64,000 nt of DNA from Strongylocentrotus purpuratus (Eukaryota; Echinodermata; Echinoidea; Camarodonta; Strongylocentrotidae), in the NCBI RefSeq assembly GCF_000002235.5, contig NW_022145605.1, positions 186,001 to 250,000 on the forward strand, given 5' to 3'. Positions 36,601 to 45,979 of the stretch are shown here, one piece after another. Position 1 is the stretch's first letter. Each line of letters opens with the position of its first letter. Under the pieces are notes generated by a model, which ran no database searches, had not been told where the DNA came from, and saw only the letters and a program-made list of their open reading frames with translations. Made by a program: the position numbers and the translations under genes.

Positions 36601-39600
36601 CTCGTTCAGCTTTTGACATGTAGGATACAATATAAGCCACGCATGCAAATACATTTGTTACGAACTGCAAATCCATGTTGGCATTCCAGCTTCTTAGTAG
36701 ACTTGGATTAAACTGATTTACCCATACATCTTGTATTTCTCTTTTGATGATTATACTTTGTTGTGATGCTAATTCATTATGTGCATTCTCAAATTGATTT
36801 TGTGTAATGCCAAGCTTTTCAAAGAGATGGTTTACACTGTTGTACTCGATTCCATTGGATAATGCATCTTTAACTGACTTCAACAATTTCTCTGCATCAT
36901 CTTTAGTCTTTTCAGAAGCTTTAACTTGATCATTGTCCTTTCCCTTATTTTGCACTTTCCCACAATCTTTAGCTGGAATCTCTTCAACAGGTGTTACAAT
37001 GAATGTTTTTCCAGATGGTGGTCTCGGGAAATTAAATCTACACGCCTTCCCTGTTTTTGTGCAAGATTTAGAATGTTTCTTACTGTGTTGTTGGACCTTG
37101 CTTACTATTTCATGCAGTTCTCGATCTTCCTTTTCATCCGGTTTCTGGCAAGAAATGTATTTATCTACGAATTGTACGACATCATCATCTTTATCGATAC
37201 CCAACTGTGGAGCATTTTGAACCCAGAACAAGGCATGAATGTGAGGGGAACCACGAGCTTGATACTCTACTCTCCAAAATGAATCAACTACTTTACCAAT
37301 CGGTGCAGCGGGAGATAAAATAACTCTCTTTATAAAAGTGTGAAATCTTTTATCAAACATTCTGGCAACTGTTACTGGATTTGATCTTAAAAGATTACAT
37401 TTTTCTGTATAGTCTAATTCACTCGATTCCCTGGTGTCTCCTTTTTGTCTAAGCAATGTATTCATTAATTCTGGCCATCTCATATCGGCAGATGAGAAAG
37501 AAGCAAACCATGTGGGCTTTCCAAGCTGTCTTACCATTGCGAGAACATCTTTTTGTGTCTTTTGCCAGAATGGAGGTGTTCCACGAATTTGCTTTAAAAA
37601 TTTATAGCCCTTGTCTGATTTTAGTATTTTTTTAACTTTCTCTGCATCTTTCAAATCTGAGGCAGTTATTGAAGACGAATCATCTTTTTTGTTTGGACTT
37701 TGCCTTAAAGCGATAGAAACTTGTGATATAACCTGTTGAATTTCATAGATATATTGTGCATAAAAGATGTAATCTGTATTCTGAGCAAATCTATTGTCCA
37801 CGTGCATCAGTCGGTTATGCAGATAACGGCCTAATGTTATTTTTTCATCTCTTCTATCATGGAATGTTGGTTGACCTTTAGGAAATAATACTGGGAAACA
37901 TTTGGCCTCATTGCTTTCATCTTGAAGAATTGATACAGGGCTTCTTCCTTCACAAGGAGCACAACATATTATGTCTTCAAAATACTGATCTAATATTTCC
38001 TGTCCAATATCTACTGGCTGGAGACACGAGTCTAACTGAATACCACGTAAGCGTTCTTCCATATCGTCTTCAGTGTCTTTGTCATCTATTTTTTGTTGTA
38101 GTTTACTGTTGTCTTGCATGTTTTCATTAGCATTTTTGTCTTTGGACAAAATGTTATCAATTTGTTCTTCCATTTCCTTCCAATATTTTGCTAAACGAGC
38201 TTTACCACCGATTTCCACTGCTTCTTCCTTTTCATTATCTTTTTCATTTCGTTCAAGTGAGTTTTCCCATTTATCATTTACTGTAACATCAAAATACCAC
38301 TTATTATTTGCTTTTAAATACTGCAGAGCATTAAGCAAGTTAGATTTATCTACAAATTTGTACTCATAATAGCTTTTGTACGACAATTTTCGTTTGAGTT
38401 TAACACGGATCAATTGATCTTCAGTCTGTGGTCTTGGCAACATATCTACTGTTTCATAAGTGTTTGAAGGCACGCACACGACTGGGCCATGGACTCCATT
38501 TTGACCACCTTTAGGCAAGGCCATTAACTTCATGAAAGGGATATTCAATGCAATCAAATGCTGTTCTAAATTGTTCAGATTGGCAAGTTCTTTTGGAACT
38601 TCATGTAGTTGTAAATTGTTCATATTTGCTTCTGCAGGTACTTTTCCAGCTTGCAATTTTCTATGACAGGTGAAGCATATCCATAGTGACGATCTGGCTG
38701 ACTGGCCTATTAAACATTTTGACCGGCATTCTGAATTGCAAACATGCAAATATTCTTCACTTATGCATGTCTGAATGTTATAATTACTCTTTTTACATTT
38801 CAATACTTGGTTTTCAAAGAGAAGTTTTAAGCATACACAGCACACATATTCTGGGCCATTAGAAATTATCTTTCTAAATTCTTCAAGTACAATATCAAAC
38901 TCGGACAATTTTACTGTTCGAAGTACAGACCTTTTTCGATTTCGTTTTATTACATTTTGCCTATATTTTTCAATTCTTTTATATTTAATTTTTAAGCTCA
39001 TCAATTTCTTTTCCTTAAATTCGTTGCCTTTATATCTAATTTTTGACAATATTTTCATATTTGCCTTTTTTATATGTTTGAAGTGATCGTTGCGATATAA
39101 TTCCTTCATTTGTTTTTTCATGGTATCTCGTTGTTTTTCCTTGAAATGTTGATCATTCGCATATTTACTTCTTATTTTTTGTTTGTGCATTCGTTTAAAT
39201 TGTTCATCGTTCGAATATTTACTTCTTATTTTTTGTTTGTGCATTCGTTTAAATTGTTCATCGTTCGAATATTTACTTCTTATTTTTTGTTTGTGCATTC
39301 GTTTAAATTGTTCATCGTTCGAATATTTACTTCTTATTTTTTGTTTGTGCATTCGTTTAAATTGTTCATCGTTCGAATATTTACTTCTTATTTTTTGTTT
39401 GTGCATTCGTTTAAATTGTTCATCGTTCCAATATTTATTTTTCATTTTAGTCCTCATAGCTGTTTTAACTTTTTCTTTGAATCCTTCATTTCTCAAATAT
39501 TTTTGTTTATTTCTATACAAAATTGTTTTTTTATAACATAAATCAAAATGATATTTGGTTTTCATAATATTTAGCTGTATGTTCCTGAAATTTAAATCCT

Positions 39601-42600
39601 CTTTATACATTTCTTTTTGCCTTCGTTTCACATGAGCTCCTTGCTTTATTTTTTGTGATAAATTAGTGTTGTAATTCTCTTTTTGTCTTTGTTTTACTTC
39701 ATTTATTTTTTCCATGTTGTAGGTTAAATCATTTTGATATTTATTTTTCTTTTTAATCACTTTTTTCGTTTTTCTCATTTGCGCATTGTGAATACACTTT
39801 TCTTTTTTCTTAATTATTTCATCTTTGTTCAAGGCTCGTTTTTCTCTCATAAGCTGTCTAGTGCGCTCCCTTCTTTGATTAGAACTTTGTCTGTGTTTAC
39901 GTTTTTTCTTTCCATGGTCTACATTTCCAACATCAACTTCTCCAATTATCATTAATTCGTCATTACTATCAGCACATTCGCTTGCATCAATTCTTAAGCC
40001 GTCGTTCTCATTCATTTTTACCAATTTGTTTTTTTGAATTTCCTTGCCAAGGTCGACATCAAATTTTGCATCGCTTTCGAGGTTACTCCATTTTCGTTTT
40101 CTGCTTAAGATAGAGTTGGAATTCTGAACTTTGGTCACTAAATTCAATCTATCAGAGTCATTCCCGCATTTAGTACAATTTCTGAAATCTCCATTTTGTT
40201 CATTTACATATTTTGTCTTGATAGAGTCATTTCTTTTCAAAAGACAACTATTATTCAGCTGTGGTTCTTTTAGTTTGGTTAAGCCAATTGTCACACTCTT
40301 CAGTTTCAATTCCTGACCGTTATAATGTACATCATGAATGATTGTTTCATTTGCTTCTTCAGGGAAGAGAAATACATTTGGGTTATCAATCATCTTTTGT
40401 GGGGAAACACTCTCATCCAATATTTGAACTTCATCAAAGCTTTCACAATGTATGGAACATCCAGAGCTTCCAGACTGACTTTCACTGTGCATATTTGACG
40501 AAGGAATTGGATTACAAACAAAATCCTGTAACTGTGGATAGCCTTTCAAGGTTTCATTCTTACCGGAAGTTGCTTTAGCACATACACTAGTTACTTCATA
40601 TTCGGTGTGCAGGGGGCATCCCATTGATTTTGCTAACCTCATGCAATGCTTGTACACACCTTGCCAGCTTTGAGTACGAAGTACAACACTGTGTCCGTTA
40701 CAACTCAGGAAACCTCGACTGCTTCTGGAATGTGAATCAAATATAAAGAAACCATCTTGACCAGATAATACAATGAAAGTACTTCTAGCAAATGTCACAA
40801 AACATGCATCAGAATCAGTACAGAGTTCTTTTTCGAATGCTTGCTTCAATGTCATCGAAAGAGACTGGGCCAATATCAATTCATCTCCATCTAACAATCC
40901 AGTGACTGGTTCACGGCGTACTATGTTAAACAATTCATTGTACGCATCCAAATATTCAAATAGATCAGATATCAATAAGTATTGGTTGTCGAGTGAAGTG
41001 GATCGCCGTATGTAACAGTATAATTCATTACCGTTATTCAAAATCCTGTCTAGATCTGTACTTTTCCAATCATTGGCATTTTTTACCTTGCTATACAACA
41101 GTGCAGAAAGTGAATTGGTAACACACTGCTTTCCACTTAAGTCACCAAATCTTGTATCACCTTGATTGAATGTCCCTTGGGCAACAAGCGTTATTTGTGT
41201 ATCGACTCTCGTGCATTTGTCTTTGTGATCACTTTCAAGGGTTTCGTCCTTGGTGTTATGTTCGTTGTGAACGACTGATTCAGACTGATTACTTGCACAC
41301 TGTTCATATGTCATGTCCAAAAGATTTGCAGTACCTTTTCTCTCATCGTGATTTATCGTACCAGTCTCCAACGTGAGCCTACGTTTTTTTCCCTTTGGAT
41401 CAACATGGTTTTGAAATGTTTCAGGAGACTTATCCACTACTTCATCAATTTCTTCCTCTATCTGACACTTGGATCTACACTTTTTGAACACATGCTTTAC
41501 TTTAACATCAGCCTGAATTGATGGACATGGCAAAGTTCTCTTTGACGTTCTATCTTCTTTAGTTGTTCTTGTCTGTTCCAATGAATTGAAATTGACAAAA
41601 TCTACAGATTCAACAACATTAAAATGAACATTTCCTGTGTACAGTATATAAATTCCCTTATCAGATGTAACAATATTGATTCTTCCAGGTTTCTTTGCGG
41701 AGTACAATTGCCAACATGGTACTTGGTCATTGTATGAATAAATATCAGTATCGATTAAATTTGCTAAAGCGCTAATTTCAGTGTCTGTAGCCCACGTTCC
41801 GTCTTCCTTTATTCTACGTTTCAAAACATATTCTCTGACTGTTCTATATTCTTGCCTCAATGTATTACTAAACATGTCCTTGGTTTGCAATAAATGTTTC
41901 ACAGTGGCATTTCTTAGAATTGCATGATTACGCTCAGTTCCAGAAATTACATAGGAAATTGCACGAAAGAAACAATTGCCATCACCAGTAATTTGTTTAC
42001 TCTGTAAAGGAACTCCAATAGAGCTATTTCTATCTAACCTTGAATCACAGCCTTTGCCTTTATATCTGATATTCAGTTTTGAACAAATGTTCTGTTTGTC
42101 ATTATTCTGGAGGGGTACAAATTTGAAATCTTTATCTGGTCTATCACGTAATCCAAGATCTGCTACAAATTCAACTTCTGTTTCTGTTTCATCAGTACAT
42201 GTGTACATATTAGCATCTATTGCCTTTTCAATGTCTTCATCTTTGATATTTGAATCTGAAGAAGATTCTAAAGGATTCCTTGAATGAGCATGATCCTTAA
42301 ATGACATACCAGTATCATTGTCTGTACCATCTTTTACTGTATCAAAGCTTCTATTCTTCAGGTCATTGTCAAACACTGCATCTTCTTGTACACCATCTGA
42401 AACATCTGAAAAATCATTTTTCATCATATCATCATTTTCCAATACCGATTCACAGACATTGTCTACTGGTTCATTTATGGGCATATCTTTTGGTCTATCA
42501 CAAACATTCAAAGGCATATTGCGTTCTGGTAAAACACTTCTATCGAATAAAACACATCCAGGACTTGTGTCTGTATCACTATCAGATTCTATACAATTTC

Positions 42601-44224
42601 TTGCACACGAACGTTTCACTGGTATATGAACATCACTGCCACTATCATCGTCCGTTTCAATTTCCCTATTTTCATCAAAATTTGATTTCAACAGATTATT
42701 CTTTGAATCGTCCTGCACAACTCCATCTGAACCTTTGTTGTCTTTCATATTGCAAATATGCTGGTCTGAGTGTTCATCATTTTTACATGTATTTGGATCA
42801 AGTCCTTGGTCACTTGCATTCATAGATTTCTTTGTATCCAGCTTCTCATTCTTTACTGCTAATTCTATTCCTTCATCTTTGTCAAATCTAATCTCTGATT
42901 TATCAGAAGAGTGATTTCCATCAGTGCCTTTTTTCCCGGCTTTGGAAGACTGACCTTTCTTGTTCCTTGCTCGACCTTTCTTGTTCTTTGCTTCTTTTCT
43001 CTTGCCACCAGCATGAACTCTGTACATTCGGAAATCCTTGATCTGTTCAAAAAGATTACGAGTGCAGGCATGAATATCAACACATGAATCTGTTCTTGAT
43101 CGAGATGGCAAATAACCTGCTACGTCAGCCCAAGATCTTGTCTGCATCGTTTCAATTTGCACACAGGTCTCACTGTACAATTTCATTGAACATGGGGATT
43201 GCACACTGTATGCATATATAGCCAAAAGAGTTTCTACATAAGACTGCAAACTGACATCTTCTCTTTTCACATTCTTGTTTTCCTTACATACATTTTTCTT
43301 TCGGTTTCCATTTTTTTTCTCATGACTTTCATAGAATTTCTTCATTGCTTTGCCAATGTAAGTCACACCTGGTTCCAAGACTACACCATTCACTGATTTT
43401 CTTCTGATTTTCCTGTGTGTTTGATGATCATCTATTGATTTGGGATACAATTTTCTTGATTTTAGTTTCTCCACCCATTTCGTCTTCCTTGATTTTACAA
43501 TTACCCAGTCATCCTCAAATTTTTCATTTTGCATCTCTTCGTGTTCTATTTGGGATGGATTTTCCATAGCCAAAGGATTATGTCTATCAGACTCATTTGT
43601 TTTCCTGTCAGTTATATGATGTTGTGTTCCTCTCAATCGATTGGCTTTCTTTCCCTTTTTACAATACCTCTTCTTTGATCTGCCACATTTTCTTTTGTTG
43701 GTCGTACTTGATAGGGTCCTTGATTGGTTCAAATCCAAGTAACAGTGTTCATCATGATCACCAAGAAGTTCGTATCTATTGAAATGAGAAGGGATACATA
43801 CTTGATCAAACATGCGATGAGCCATGTTGTTATTTCCACACAAAGAACAAATCCAAATCAATCTCCTATCATTCAGTTTGTCTTCACAGGGCAGTTGCAT
43901 ACATGAAACATGAAAATGACTATTGCAAAACTCACAAATTGAACTTATTTCATTTCCGATCTCACTTTCACATATGCAGCATGCATCAAATTCTGAATTC
44001 ATCAGTGGTGCACAAGTAGACAGTACATCTAAGATTTCATCAACAACTGTCTTGAATTCAGTAGTGTCTATCAATCTTCTATCATTTGTGTCATTGATCG
44101 TCTCCTTACATGGAAAACCCATACAAGTAACATGATAGGGACCAGTACATGACTTGCAAGTTACAGTAATCTCATCCTCTCCAATTAAATTCTTACAAAC
44201 ACATGTATCAGTGTATTCCTCCAT
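33638..44224 (-). CDS. Helentron Rep-helicase polyprotein with OTU, tegument-like protease and AP endonuclease
   Basis: One uninterrupted frame of 3,528 codons. Start taken at ATG 44224; the codon before it is GTG, and the site has G at -3 and +4. Domains by residue: PHD-like Cys/His fingers (about 6-55, 81-128); acidic and basic linkers; OTU protease (GDGNCFFRAIS near 750, His in NVHFNVVES); a second cysteine protease (NQGDTRFG and GKQC near 1030, FDSH further on) like herpesvirus tegument deubiquitinases; a Lys-rich region with an 18-residue repeat (about 1600-1690); a CVCC zinc finger (about 1790) and a PKGGQNGVHGPVVCVP segment (about 1905); Helitron N domain; HUH motif SPHIHALFW (about 2327) with YIVSYMSK, the two-tyrosine motif (about 2529); Pif1-type helicase with GGAGTGKS (about 2889), IIDEVSMVD (about 2976) and HKVQGST (about 3234); and a C-terminal endonuclease (QNVQGLK about 3319, TETW, GDFNED about 3461, IDHVYSKG about 3501). 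The SDH motif reads SYH. Rolling-circle transposition is the family's known role. It looks recently active. Confidence 0.92.
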   Translation of the reverse strand: MEEYTDTCVCKNLIGEDEITVTCKSCTGPYHVTCMGFPCKETINDTNDRRLIDTTEFKTVVDEILDVLSTCAPLMNSEFDACCICESEIGNEISSICEFCNSHFHVSCMQLPCEDKLNDRRLIWICSLCGNNNMAHRMFDQVCIPSHFNRYELLGDHDEHCYLDLNQSRTLSSTTNKRKCGRSKKRYCKKGKKANRLRGTQHHITDRKTNESDRHNPLAMENPSQIEHEEMQNEKFEDDWVIVKSRKTKWVEKLKSRKLYPKSIDDHQTHRKIRRKSVNGVVLEPGVTYIGKAMKKFYESHEKKNGNRKKNVCKENKNVKREDVSLQSYVETLLAIYAYSVQSPCSMKLYSETCVQIETMQTRSWADVAGYLPSRSRTDSCVDIHACTRNLFEQIKDFRMYRVHAGGKRKEAKNKKGRARNKKGQSSKAGKKGTDGNHSSDKSEIRFDKDEGIELAVKNEKLDTKKSMNASDQGLDPNTCKNDEHSDQHICNMKDNKGSDGVVQDDSKNNLLKSNFDENREIETDDDSGSDVHIPVKRSCARNCIESDSDTDTSPGCVLFDRSVLPERNMPLNVCDRPKDMPINEPVDNVCESVLENDDMMKNDFSDVSDGVQEDAVFDNDLKNRSFDTVKDGTDNDTGMSFKDHAHSRNPLESSSDSNIKDEDIEKAIDANMYTCTDETETEVEFVADLGLRDRPDKDFKFVPLQNNDKQNICSKLNIRYKGKGCDSRLDRNSSIGVPLQSKQITGDGNCFFRAISYVISGTERNHAILRNATVKHLLQTKDMFSNTLRQEYRTVREYVLKRRIKEDGTWATDTEISALANLIDTDIYSYNDQVPCWQLYSAKKPGRINIVTSDKGIYILYTGNVHFNVVESVDFVNFNSLEQTRTTKEDRTSKRTLPCPSIQADVKVKHVFKKCRSKCQIEEEIDEVVDKSPETFQNHVDPKGKKRRLTLETGTINHDERKGTANLLDMTYEQCASNQSESVVHNEHNTKDETLESDHKDKCTRVDTQITLVAQGTFNQGDTRFGDLSGKQCVTNSLSALLYSKVKNANDWKSTDLDRILNNGNELYCYIRRSTSLDNQYLLISDLFEYLDAYNELFNIVRREPVTGLLDGDELILAQSLSMTLKQAFEKELCTDSDACFVTFARSTFIVLSGQDGFFIFDSHSRSSRGFLSCNGHSVVLRTQSWQGVYKHCMRLAKSMGCPLHTEYEVTSVCAKATSGKNETLKGYPQLQDFVCNPIPSSNMHSESQSGSSGCSIHCESFDEVQILDESVSPQKMIDNPNVFLFPEEANETIIHDVHYNGQELKLKSVTIGLTKLKEPQLNNSCLLKRNDSIKTKYVNEQNGDFRNCTKCGNDSDRLNLVTKVQNSNSILSRKRKWSNLESDAKFDVDLGKEIQKNKLVKMNENDGLRIDASECADSNDELMIIGEVDVGNVDHGKKKRKHRQSSNQRRERTRQLMREKRALNKDEIIKKKEKCIHNAQMRKTKKVIKKKNKYQNDLTYNMEKINEVKQRQKENYNTNLSQKIKQGAHVKRRQKEMYKEDLNFRNIQLNIMKTKYHFDLCYKKTILYRNKQKYLRNEGFKEKVKTAMRTKMKNKYWNDEQFKRMHKQKIRSKYSNDEQFKRMHKQKIRSKYSNDEQFKRMHKQKIRSKYSNDEQFKRMHKQKIRSKYSNDEQFKRMHKQKIRSKYANDQHFKEKQRDTMKKQMKELYRNDHFKHIKKANMKILSKIRYKGNEFKEKKLMSLKIKYKRIEKYRQNVIKRNRKRSVLRTVKLSEFDIVLEEFRKIISNGPEYVCCVCLKLLFENQVLKCKKSNYNIQTCISEEYLHVCNSECRSKCLIGQSARSSLWICFTCHRKLQAGKVPAEANMNNLQLHEVPKELANLNNLEQHLIALNIPFMKLMALPKGGQNGVHGPVVCVPSNTYETVDMLPRPQTEDQLIRVKLKRKLSYKSYYEYKFVDKSNLLNALQYLKANNKWYFDVTVNDKWENSLERNEKDNEKEEAVEIGGKARLAKYWKEMEEQIDNILSKDKNANENMQDNSKLQQKIDDKDTEDDMEERLRGIQLDSCLQPVDIGQEILDQYFEDIICCAPCEGRSPVSILQDESNEAKCFPVLFPKGQPTFHDRRDEKITLGRYLHNRLMHVDNRFAQNTDYIFYAQYIYEIQQVISQVSIALRQSPNKKDDSSSITASDLKDAEKVKKILKSDKGYKFLKQIRGTPPFWQKTQKDVLAMVRQLGKPTWFASFSSADMRWPELMNTLLRQKGDTRESSELDYTEKCNLLRSNPVTVARMFDKRFHTFIKRVILSPAAPIGKVVDSFWRVEYQARGSPHIHALFWVQNAPQLGIDKDDDVVQFVDKYISCQKPDEKEDRELHEIVSKVQQHSKKHSKSCTKTGKACRFNFPRPPSGKTFIVTPVEEIPAKDCGKVQNKGKDNDQVKASEKTKDDAEKLLKSVKDALSNGIEYNSVNHLFEKLGITQNQFENAHNELASQQSIIIKREIQDVWVNQFNPSLLRSWNANMDLQFVTNVFACVAYIVSYMSKAEREIGMLLSHTLSEMKEGNENAKESMKKLGQVYMQNREVSAQESVYRVCSLRLKECSRKVEFIPVGPDPVRMSLPLSVIKSRPDNDNDDDENVWMPSKLDRYKARPKNAEFSDMCLATFCSQYRILTASQKPSTRSKNVFKLDNDLGYIQKRTRTGDAVVRYPRFSPIISPEKYYLSILQLFLPYFEDGQLKPPTFETHEEFYETGSVKICGRELEKVWSIVCTNRKKFEMNADAIDHAQEHLDKFGPHEDAWGLLCPEKEVERLEHPKENVDVEDCDGDLDIPDLKNEPKKDDYSIELRSVKISKQDGHSLMRSLNEKQQSVFYKIRQWCLDRVNGKSVEPFHMFLTGGAGTGKSHLIKCLYYEATRILARMLPHPDDVSVLKMAPTGVAAYNINGHTIHSILSIPINAQVLYQPLSDEKISVLRNKLAELQILIIDEVSMVDQKMMSYIHGRLRQIKQSRDQTAFAGVSVIAVGDMYQLPPVLGTPLYKDTLNGALWNANFKKVELEDIMRQKDDTQFAFLLNRLRVKQGEEILCDEDLAMLKSCETGEECENALHIYACNNEVDAWNKKLLHKKCGDVICVKAQDMDKDVKKGNQIREKPYTKMKTQLPPYLWIAVNARVMLLKNIDVSKGLTNGCFGNVTEIITDHTNLNPVCIKVNFEKADIGIHSIEMSQESIGKKYVRKQFPLKLAYACTIHKVQGSTLDKAVVSLKNVFQSGQAYVGLSRVTSLSGLVIEHFDPKRIYCNPEIKERIEIMKPFIENETSEDIHDYNFSLVMQNVQGLKQHFTDFKSQCQFVNVDCICLTETWINDDDLCDVILDNFRFYHQPRHLSYCNSGVGNVLKEQSHGGVAMYIKNTYSSRLNISVDNLEFIAILVTKPVSVVISVVYRPPSYSIKSFCESLDNLLDALHKRSIRCIVMGDFNEDLFKGSSQVNRLMCNKGYKQHVVNATTEKGTLIDHVYSKGLDLLETEVIPTYYSYHEAVKIAF
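39188..39432 (-). repeat. 54-bp in-frame tandem repeat inside the Helentron gene
   Basis: GTTTAAATTGTTCATCG recurs every 54 bp about five times (from 39190), coding for the 18-residue unit KYSNDEQFKRMHKQKIRS. Units are almost identical in DNA, while flanking units (KYWNDEQF, KYANDQHF) have diverged. This shows recent expansion within an older basic repeat region. Confidence 0.9.
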
Positions 44225-44299
44225 CACAAAATATCTCGTACAAAGCTTTGAACTATAAGATTACAACTGCCCTTTTGCTTCTTTGTCAAGACAAGGTTT

Positions 44300-45050
44300 T
44301 CCGTTCCAAATTATCTTATACAGTGTATCTGTATTCAAATTATGATGCACAATTGTAATTTGAAGTATCACTGTTGTCAATATCAATTCAAAATCTTTAC
44401 TGAACTACAGACTATTATGTTTTTGTTTCAAGATAAAAACTCCTTTAGAGGAAGCCTTCTATTCCAGCTGTAATGTCTTGATCACCTCTAATTGCCTTAT
44501 AATGGTCTTTGATTTGCTGTTCAAAGTGTTTGCTTTTGGGGGGATTTCTTTATTTTTTAAAGTTAAATGTAGGCCTATGGATTATAGGTCAATGTATGTT
44601 GTATTTTGTATAATAGACAATGCAATATCTTGTCAATACTGTATTCCTTCTTGGAATTATTTCCTTTTAACAAAAATGAAAATTAATGCCTAGAAAAATA
44701 TATAGCTTTCGACAAAAGATGGCGCTCTTCGGCAATTGTGTTAAATATTAATCTAGAAGGTATTGATCGTGACGGAATTTCTCTTTATTATATTAATTTG
44801 CCTTGTGATGGCGCTCTATTAACAACAATCTGTATTAAAACTCTGTGTAAAAAAAGTCCACTTTATATCCTAATTTAAATATTTTTCTTATTATCTTTCT
44901 AATCAATCAAGCCGATTTATATTTATAAAACTATATATATATATACCCTGATACAATGTTCGTTCTCAACCTCTCTGCAATCGGCTTACTTATAATACTA
45001 AAGCTATGAACACTACAGGAGCCTATATCCAGACACAAATTTCTTTCTTT
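44300..45050. other. Right flank of the Helentron gene, no gene seen
   Basis: AT-rich sequence with two GATGGCGCTCT motifs (44719 and 44808) and a short (TA)n at 44932-44945. It may hold the promoter and 5' end of the Helentron, but no clear TATA box or terminal repeat was identified. Confidence 0.4.
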
Positions 45051-45484
45051 ATCAATCAATTCACTTTTTTTTCTCTGTACACTAACAATTTTCTCCAATA
45101 TCTTAAACAAGCAATCAACCAGTCAACTTTATTTCTTTCACTAAAAATCAACTCAAAAAAGAAATTTTCTTTTATTTATTGTTTATTAACACTCTTGTTG
45201 GTCTTAAAGTTAGGTTTCTATATTCAACCTTATATGCTAAAGGTAATATTCACGAATGTCACTTTTATCAAATCACTCAATCAACCAACCAATCAAAAAT
45301 ATCTCTATCTCTCACAATCAATTTTTAACAATTCAGTTATTCAATCAATTCACTTTTTTTTCTCTATACACTCCAATTTTCTCCAATATCTTAAACAAGC
45401 AATCAACCAGTCAGCTTTATTTCTTTCACTAAAAATCAACTCAAAAAGAAATTTTCTTCTATTTATTGTTTATTAACACTCTTG
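45051..45484. repeat. Direct repeat pair of about 145 bp
   Basis: 45051-45196 and 45341-45484 share CAATTCACTTTTTTTTCTCT followed by the same order of blocks through TTATTAACACTCTTG. Spacing is about 290 bp. Confidence 0.75.
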
Positions 45485-45550
45485 TCAAATCTCGTTTCGT
45501 ATCTTATTTTGTAGTTTTCACACAATTTCACACAGTTTTAGCAACACAAC

Positions 45551-45935
45551 ACAGAAATTGAAGATTCAATTTCAGAAAGACAGAGTAAGATCAAGATTGA
45601 GTTTCAGTAAGACAGAGTAAGATAATGAAGATTCAGATTGAGTAGATAGAGTAAGATAATGAAGATTCAGATTGAGTAGATAATGAAGATTCAGATTGAG
45701 TAGATAGAGTAAGATAATCCAGATTCAGATTGAGTAGATAGAGTAAGATAATACAGATTCAGATTGAGTAGATAGAGTAAGATAATGAAGATTCAGATTG
45801 AGTAGACAGAGTAAGATAATGAAGATTCAGATTGAGTAGAAAGAGTAAGATAATAAAGATTCAGATTGAGTAGACAGAGTAAGATAATGAAGATTCAGAT
45901 TGAGTAGATAGAGTAAGATAATGAAGGATTCAAAT
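45551..45935. repeat. 34-bp minisatellite
   Basis: About nine or ten units built on GATTCAGATTGAGTAGATAG followed by AGTAAGATAATGAA. The first units are degenerate. No open frame of interest. Confidence 0.88.
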
Positions 45936-45979
45936 GTTCAAGTTCGTAAATTCGTCAATATGTTCAAAATTGTAAAATT

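Larger units (their letters stand above)
33560..44300 (-). mobile_element. Autonomous Helentron (Helitron2-type) element, limits approximate
   Basis: Defined by the single large Rep-helicase gene. The left limit (3' end on the minus strand) is set where the tandem array unit stops matching its siblings, after AGGTGT at 33559. Just inside lies a palindrome TTTTTTCGAAAAAA (33576-33589), a plausible terminal hairpin. The right limit is not located: no inverted copy of the left end and no resumption of the array unit was found to the right. The true 5' end could be anywhere from about 44.25 to 47.2 kb. Confidence 0.7.

Noticed and set aside
39110-39541. 143-codon plus-strand frame with FFVRIFTSYF-like repeats
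   Set aside because: Shadow of the 54-bp repeat inside the Helentron gene on the other strand.
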